DNA of 64,000 nt from Xenorhabdus budapestensis (GTDB lineage: Bacteria > Pseudomonadota > Gammaproteobacteria > Enterobacterales > Enterobacteriaceae), in contig NZ_NIBS01000008.1 in assembly GCF_002632465.1 (NCBI RefSeq), forward strand, positions 1 to 64,000, given 5' to 3'. The notes below the pieces were generated by a model. The model worked only from the letters and a program-made list of their open reading frames with translations, was not told the origin of the DNA and ran no database searches. Below, piece after piece: positions 60,130 to 64,000 of the stretch (positions within the stretch are counted from its first letter, which is position 1; each line of letters starts with the position of its first letter). Made by a program: the position numbers and the translations under genes.

Positions 60130-61870
60130 ATTGACCATCCAATGCGGCTTCCAGTTGTTGATAGTGGTACATATCTGAATACCAACCAGATTGCGCAATA
60201 AGCTGTTTATGCTGCCCCTGCTGAAAAATCGTACCATTTTGCATGACCAAAACATTATCGGCTTCTACTAAAGCTGATAATCGATGTGCGCTAATAATAA
60301 CAGTTCGTTGCTGCCGCCATTGACTGAGATTTTTCATGATACGATGCTCAGTCTGACCATCTACAGCAGAAAGCGCATCATCCAGGATCAGAATCTCTGC
60401 ATCCAATAGTAATGCTCTTGCGATAGAAATACGTTGTTTTTGCCCACCAGAAAGCATCACTCCCCGCTCTCCGACTTCGGTTTGATAACCTTGTGGTAAC
60501 TGCAAAATATCATCATGCACATTCGCCAAACGGGCTACTTCTTCGATTTGTTCTTGAGTCGCATCAGGACGCCCTAGGGCAATATTCCTTGCAACCGTGT
60601 CCGAAAATAGAAAAGGAGTCTGATTCACAACAGCTAATCGTGATCGCCACTCTTCCAGCCTGAGTGCAGAAACATTGTGGGATTGAAACAATATTTCACC
60701 ATCAGCAATATCAAACTGGCGTTGTAATAAAGCAAGCAACGTACTTTTTCCTGACCCCGTCGGACCACAAATTCCCAATAATTGACCCGGTAGTAACTGA
60801 AAACGAATATCTCGCAGAACAGGCACACTGTACTCTGGATAAATAAAGCACTGGATATTTGCTACCAATGTGCCGCGCTCAGCAGATAAGGAGTGTGAAC
60901 CATCCTCAATTACCAGAGGCTCCTGTAACAAGCTGCGGATCCGTGTATATGCAGCACTACCACGCTCAACAATATTGAACATCCATGCCAGAGCTAGCAT
61001 AGGCCAAATCATTAGCCCCAAATACATGACAAAGCTTGTCAATTCTCCCAATGTCAGAGAACCATTCACAACCATCCAACCTCCACCACCAACAGCCAAT
61101 AAATTTGCAAGCGCGATAGCAATGAAGATAGTAGGGTCAAAGCGTGCATCTACATGTGCAACACGCATATTTTTACGTCCGGCCTCAGTGGCTACTTCTT
61201 CGAACTGATTGGATTGTAATTCTTCCAGCCCAAAAGCCTTTATCATTCGAATACTGGTCAAGCTTTCCTGAGCATGGTTATTGAGAGCAGAAAAAGCGCC
61301 TTGAGCCAACTTGAAACGATGGTGAAGTTGTTGACCATATCGTTTAATCACTAACGCCATAATAGGCATAGGTAACAATGATAATAGTGTCAATTGCCAA
61401 CTTATCTCCACACTCATCACAATGAGTACGGCACACCCCATTACTAAGGCATCAACTAAAGAAAGTACTCCCTCACCTGCAGCAAAAACAACTCTATCAA
61501 CATCATTGGTCGCCCTAGCGATTAAATCCCCCGTTCTATGACGTAAATAGAATTCAGGATCTTGACTGCTCAATCTCCGATAGAAATCACTGCGCAATTT
61601 AACAGCTAATCGATAAGAGGCACCAAATAGCCATACCCGCCAAACGTACCGTAGACCATATATGGCCAGCGCAATGATGAGCATAATGCTTATCCACATC
61701 AATAATTGACTGGATGACATTGTTTTTGCACTGATACCATCAACAATAATTCCAACCAAACGAGGTGGAATTAATTGCAATATCGCGACCATTACAAGAA
61801 AAATGACAGCACCTAAATAGCGACGCCATTCGCTGAGAAAATACCAACTTAATTGAGAAAATAATCTCAC
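60122..61870 (-). CDS. mdlA: ABC multidrug half-transporter MdlA
   Basis: MdlA is the other half of the MdlAB exporter. I start at the GTG at 61870 ([11 protein letters not shown]), which aligns with E. coli MRLFAQLSWYF; the GTG at 61912 would add 14 residues with no homology. Six membrane segments are followed by [30 protein letters not shown] and [12 protein letters not shown]. It overlaps mdlB by eight bases. Confidence 0.9.
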   Translation of the reverse strand: MRLFSQLSWYFLSEWRRYLGAVIFLVMVAILQLIPPRLVGIIVDGISAKTMSSSQLLMWISIMLIIALAIYGLRYVWRVWLFGASYRLAVKLRSDFYRRLSSQDPEFYLRHRTGDLIARATNDVDRVVFAAGEGVLSLVDALVMGCAVLIVMSVEISWQLTLLSLLPMPIMALVIKRYGQQLHHRFKLAQGAFSALNNHAQESLTSIRMIKAFGLEELQSNQFEEVATEAGRKNMRVAHVDARFDPTIFIAIALANLLAVGGGGWMVVNGSLTLGELTSFVMYLGLMIWPMLALAWMFNIVERGSAAYTRIRSLLQEPLVIEDGSHSLSAERGTLVANIQCFIYPEYSVPVLRDIRFQLLPGQLLGICGPTGSGKSTLLALLQRQFDIADGEILFQSHNVSALRLEEWRSRLAVVNQTPFLFSDTVARNIALGRPDATQEQIEEVARLANVHDDILQLPQGYQTEVGERGVMLSGGQKQRISIARALLLDAEILILDDALSAVDGQTEHRIMKNLSQWRQQRTVIISAHRLSALVEADNVLVMQNGTIFQQGQHKQLIAQSGWYSDMYHYQQLEAALDGQYE

Positions 61871-61938
61871 AAACCTATTCCCGGGGTAAAAATGAAAAGG
61901 ATCAGCGACCACTTCACCAAAGAGATTTGAATAATTAT

Positions 61939-62400
61939 CTAATCTGGCATGGGTAACGCCGTTGTATATTTTATTTTTTCCATTGCAAAGTTTGATGTTA
62001 CATCAATCAAACCAGGGATCCCATTAACCATGCGTTTGTAGAAATGATCATAACTTTTCATATCAACAACTTCTACATGCATTAAATAATCATATTCCCC
62101 TGCCATACGATAGAATGTTAAGACTTCCGGCATCTCTTTAACAAAAGCAACAAACTGCTCATACCATTCACTACTGTGCTGTTGAGTTTTGATCATCACA
62201 ATTACAGTCAAACCTAACCCAAGTTTTTCACCATTAAGTAACGCAACTTTTCCAACAATATATCCTTCATCTTCAAGCCGCTTAAGACGTTTCCAGCACG
62301 GTGTAGATGTCAAATTAACGGCTTCTGCCAACGCATTTAGTGACAGACTACAGTCCTGTTGGAGCAGCGCTAGTAGCTTACGGTCTGTTTTATCTAACAT
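61939..62400 (-). CDS. decR: Lrp-family regulator DecR (YbaO)
   Basis: A 153-residue Lrp/AsnC protein: the N-terminal helix-turn-helix ([20 protein letters not shown], then [20 protein letters not shown]) and a C-terminal RAM ligand domain starting near [17 protein letters not shown]. It matches E. coli YbaO/DecR, which activates cysteine detoxification genes in response to cysteine. Here the divergent neighbour is itself a cysteine-synthase-fold enzyme, which fits that role. Confidence 0.93.
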   Translation of the reverse strand: MLDKTDRKLLALLQQDCSLSLNALAEAVNLTSTPCWKRLKRLEDEGYIVGKVALLNGEKLGLGLTVIVMIKTQQHSSEWYEQFVAFVKEMPEVLTFYRMAGEYDYLMHVEVVDMKSYDHFYKRMVNGIPGLIDVTSNFAMEKIKYTTALPMPD

Positions 62401-62521
62401 ACCTATATCCTGTAGAAATATTTCCTAATAATAAAACGCAATATCAGAAAAATAATAATCTATTTCTCCGAATGTAAGAGTAATCTATACGTCAAAAATG
62501 TATTTTATCCGGGGTCAATTT

Positions 62522-63574
62522 ATGTCGTCTTTATGGGCTACCAATGCCATAAAATCTATCCAAGCTGATTATCAACGCAGTGCTGATACGCATCTGATTA
62601 AACTCAACCTCCCCATGTTTCCTGGAGTTCATCTGTATCTCAAAGATGAAAGCACTCATCCCACTGGTAGTCTTAAACACCGACTTGCACGCTCCCTTTT
62701 CCTTTATGCACTCAGTAATGGTTGGATAGATGAAGAAACTCCCATTATTGAAGCCTCATCCGGTAGTACTGCTGTTTCTGAAGCCTATTTTGCTCGTTTA
62801 CTTGGCTTGCCTTTTATCGCAGTGATGCCCGCTTGTACTGCTAAACGCAAAATTCAGGAAATCAAATTTTACGGTGGTAAATGCCACTTTGTAGAACATT
62901 CAGCCCAGATTTATGAAGAGTCAGAACGCCTGGCAAAAGAACTGAATGGTCATTATATGGATCAATTCACTTATGCTGAACGAGCCACTGACTGGCGTGG
63001 CAACAATAACATTGCAGAAAGCATTTTCCGCCAAATGGAATTAGAACCATTCCCTGAACCGACTTATATTGTCATGAGTGCAGGGACTGGCGGAACTTCC
63101 GCAACACTTGGTCGTTATGTGCGTTATCAAGGGTATAACACTAAACTCATTGTTGTTGATCCTGAGAACTCCGTTTTCTACGACTGCTATCATCAAAATT
63201 GCAGACAAATACGCAAAAATACAAGCAGTAAAATTGAAGGTATCGGGCGTCCGCGTGCCGAACCATCTTTTATACCTCATGTTATCAATGACATGCTCCA
63301 AGTTCCTGATTGTGCATCGATTGCCACCATCTACTGGCTCGAAAAACTCATTGGCAGAAAAGCAGGAGCATCAACAGGAACCAATGTCTGGGGTGCTTTG
63401 CAACTAGCCAAACAAATGCACGACAACAACCAGCAGGGTTCAATCGTGACATTGTTATGCGATAGTGGGGAGCGTTACCTTGATACTTATTACAACCCAG
63501 AATGGGTCAAAAATAATATCGGTGACATCACGCTATATCTCACGCAACTACCCAAGCTCAATAGTTATGAGTAA
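62522..63574 (+). CDS. PLP-dependent cysteine-synthase-family enzyme, probable cysteine desulfhydrase
   Basis: A 350-residue fold-type II PLP enzyme. The PLP-lysine is in [15 protein letters not shown] near residue 50, the substrate loop is [14 protein letters not shown], and the phosphate loop is [14 protein letters not shown]. It resembles the Cds1-type desulfhydrases that degrade cysteine to pyruvate, sulfide and ammonia more than CysK. I start at the ATG at 62522 after CCGGGG; an eight-codon upstream extension is possible. Divergent from decR, which suggests cysteine-responsive control. The reaction is inferred. Confidence 0.78.
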   Translation: MSSLWATNAIKSIQADYQRSADTHLIKLNLPMFPGVHLYLKDESTHPTGSLKHRLARSLFLYALSNGWIDEETPIIEASSGSTAVSEAYFARLLGLPFIAVMPACTAKRKIQEIKFYGGKCHFVEHSAQIYEESERLAKELNGHYMDQFTYAERATDWRGNNNIAESIFRQMELEPFPEPTYIVMSAGTGGTSATLGRYVRYQGYNTKLIVVDPENSVFYDCYHQNCRQIRKNTSSKIEGIGRPRAEPSFIPHVINDMLQVPDCASIATIYWLEKLIGRKAGASTGTNVWGALQLAKQMHDNNQQGSIVTLLCDSGERYLDTYYNPEWVKNNIGDITLYLTQLPKLNSYE

Positions 63575-63606
63575 CATATCTCCTTTAATTTAAAGAGGCA
63601 GGTATC

Positions 63607-64000
63607 ATGAAACGAGCTGTTGTTGTATTCAGTGGTGGACAAGATTCCACCACTTGTTTAATTCAGTCACTTCACCAATATGATGAAGTTCACTGTGTCA
63701 CTTTTGACTATGGTCAACGCCACCGAGCTGAAATTGATGTTGCCAGCTGTATCAGTAAAGAGCTGGGAGCAGCAGCCCATAAAGTACTTGATGTTACTTT
63801 ATTGAATGAGCTTGCTATCAGCAGCCTGACAAGAGATAACATTCCCGTACCAGATTTCAATGAAAGCGAAAAAAGTGGCCTACCGAATACATTTGTTCCC
63901 GGTCGTAATATTTTGTTTTTAACTCTGGCAGCAATTTACGCATATCAGGTTGAAGCTGAAGCCGTTATCACTGGTGTTTGTGAAACTGATTTTTCCGGTT
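63607..64000 (+). CDS. queC: 7-cyano-7-deazaguanine synthase, cut by the window end
   Basis: QueC makes preQ0 for queuosine from carboxydeazaguanine with ATP. The first 131 residues visible have the PP-loop motif [24 protein letters not shown], and [17 protein letters not shown], as in E. coli. The gene continues beyond base 64000, so the zinc-binding C-terminus is not seen. Confidence 0.95.
   Translation, partial: MKRAVVVFSGGQDSTTCLIQSLHQYDEVHCVTFDYGQRHRAEIDVASCISKELGAAAHKVLDVTLLNELAISSLTRDNIPVPDFNESEKSGLPNTFVPGRNILFLTLAAIYAYQVEAEAVITGVCETDFSG

Overview
The window is a chromosomal segment of an enterobacterium of the Morganellaceae type, most likely Xenorhabdus or Photorhabdus; the genus is not settled from the sequence. 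The grounds are moderately AT-rich DNA, core proteins that follow the Escherichia coli homologues almost residue for residue, a P2-type tail-fibre locus, and inverted-repeat-bounded intergenic elements. Gene order largely follows the E. coli purEK-ybb-copA-ushA-adk-htpG-dnaX-acrAB-hha-ffs-tesB-amtB-mdl-queC stretch.

Region by region: 1-2.9 kb is the end of a prophage or tail-fibre locus: a fibre, its assembly protein, three tiny reverse-strand ORFs and a 5'-truncated sprT. 3-7 kb holds accessory metabolism: a lipoprotein, an aldehyde dehydrogenase and a DctA dicarboxylate carrier, the last bracketed by two near-identical terminators. 7-11.7 kb is core: cysS, ppiB, lpxH and purEK with a PurR box. 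11.8-15.1 kb is a variable insert: a frameshifted riboflavin-synthase-like pseudogene, a membrane-protein remnant, and an MFS transporter plus RutA-like flavin monooxygenase pair. 15.1-26.7 kb holds ybbP-ybbA, tesA, ybbO, cnoX, qmcA-ybbJ, cueR-copA, ybaP and ybaK. 26.8-39.2 kb holds a GNAT remnant, ushA, fsr, ybaL, gsk, wzz, hemH, adk and htpG. 39.4-54.7 kb holds recR-ybaB-dnaX, apt, priC-rsmS, mscK, acrR/acrAB, two repeat elements, tomB-hha and ffs. 54.7-64 kb holds an AT-rich gene-free stretch, tesB, glnK-amtB with sigma-54 and NtrC signals, mdlAB, decR with a divergent cysteine-synthase-fold enzyme, and the start of queC.

Functional groupings: copper homeostasis (CueR, CopA, and probably a chaperone made by frameshifting inside copA), multidrug efflux (AcrR/AcrAB, Fsr, MdlAB), nucleotide metabolism and salvage (PurEK, Gsk, Apt, Adk, UshA), DNA replication and repair (DnaX, RecR, PriC), nitrogen sensing (GlnK/AmtB) and cysteine handling (DecR and a desulfhydrase-like enzyme).

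The most notable points are two programmed -1 frameshift signals readable directly from the sequence (copA and dnaX), a lone wzz exactly where Yersinia keeps its O-antigen cluster (hemH-gsk), an uncharacterised trio of micro-ORFs beside the tail-fibre genes, and a repeat element that supplies the last codons of acrB. I found no convincing complete new defence or toxin system.
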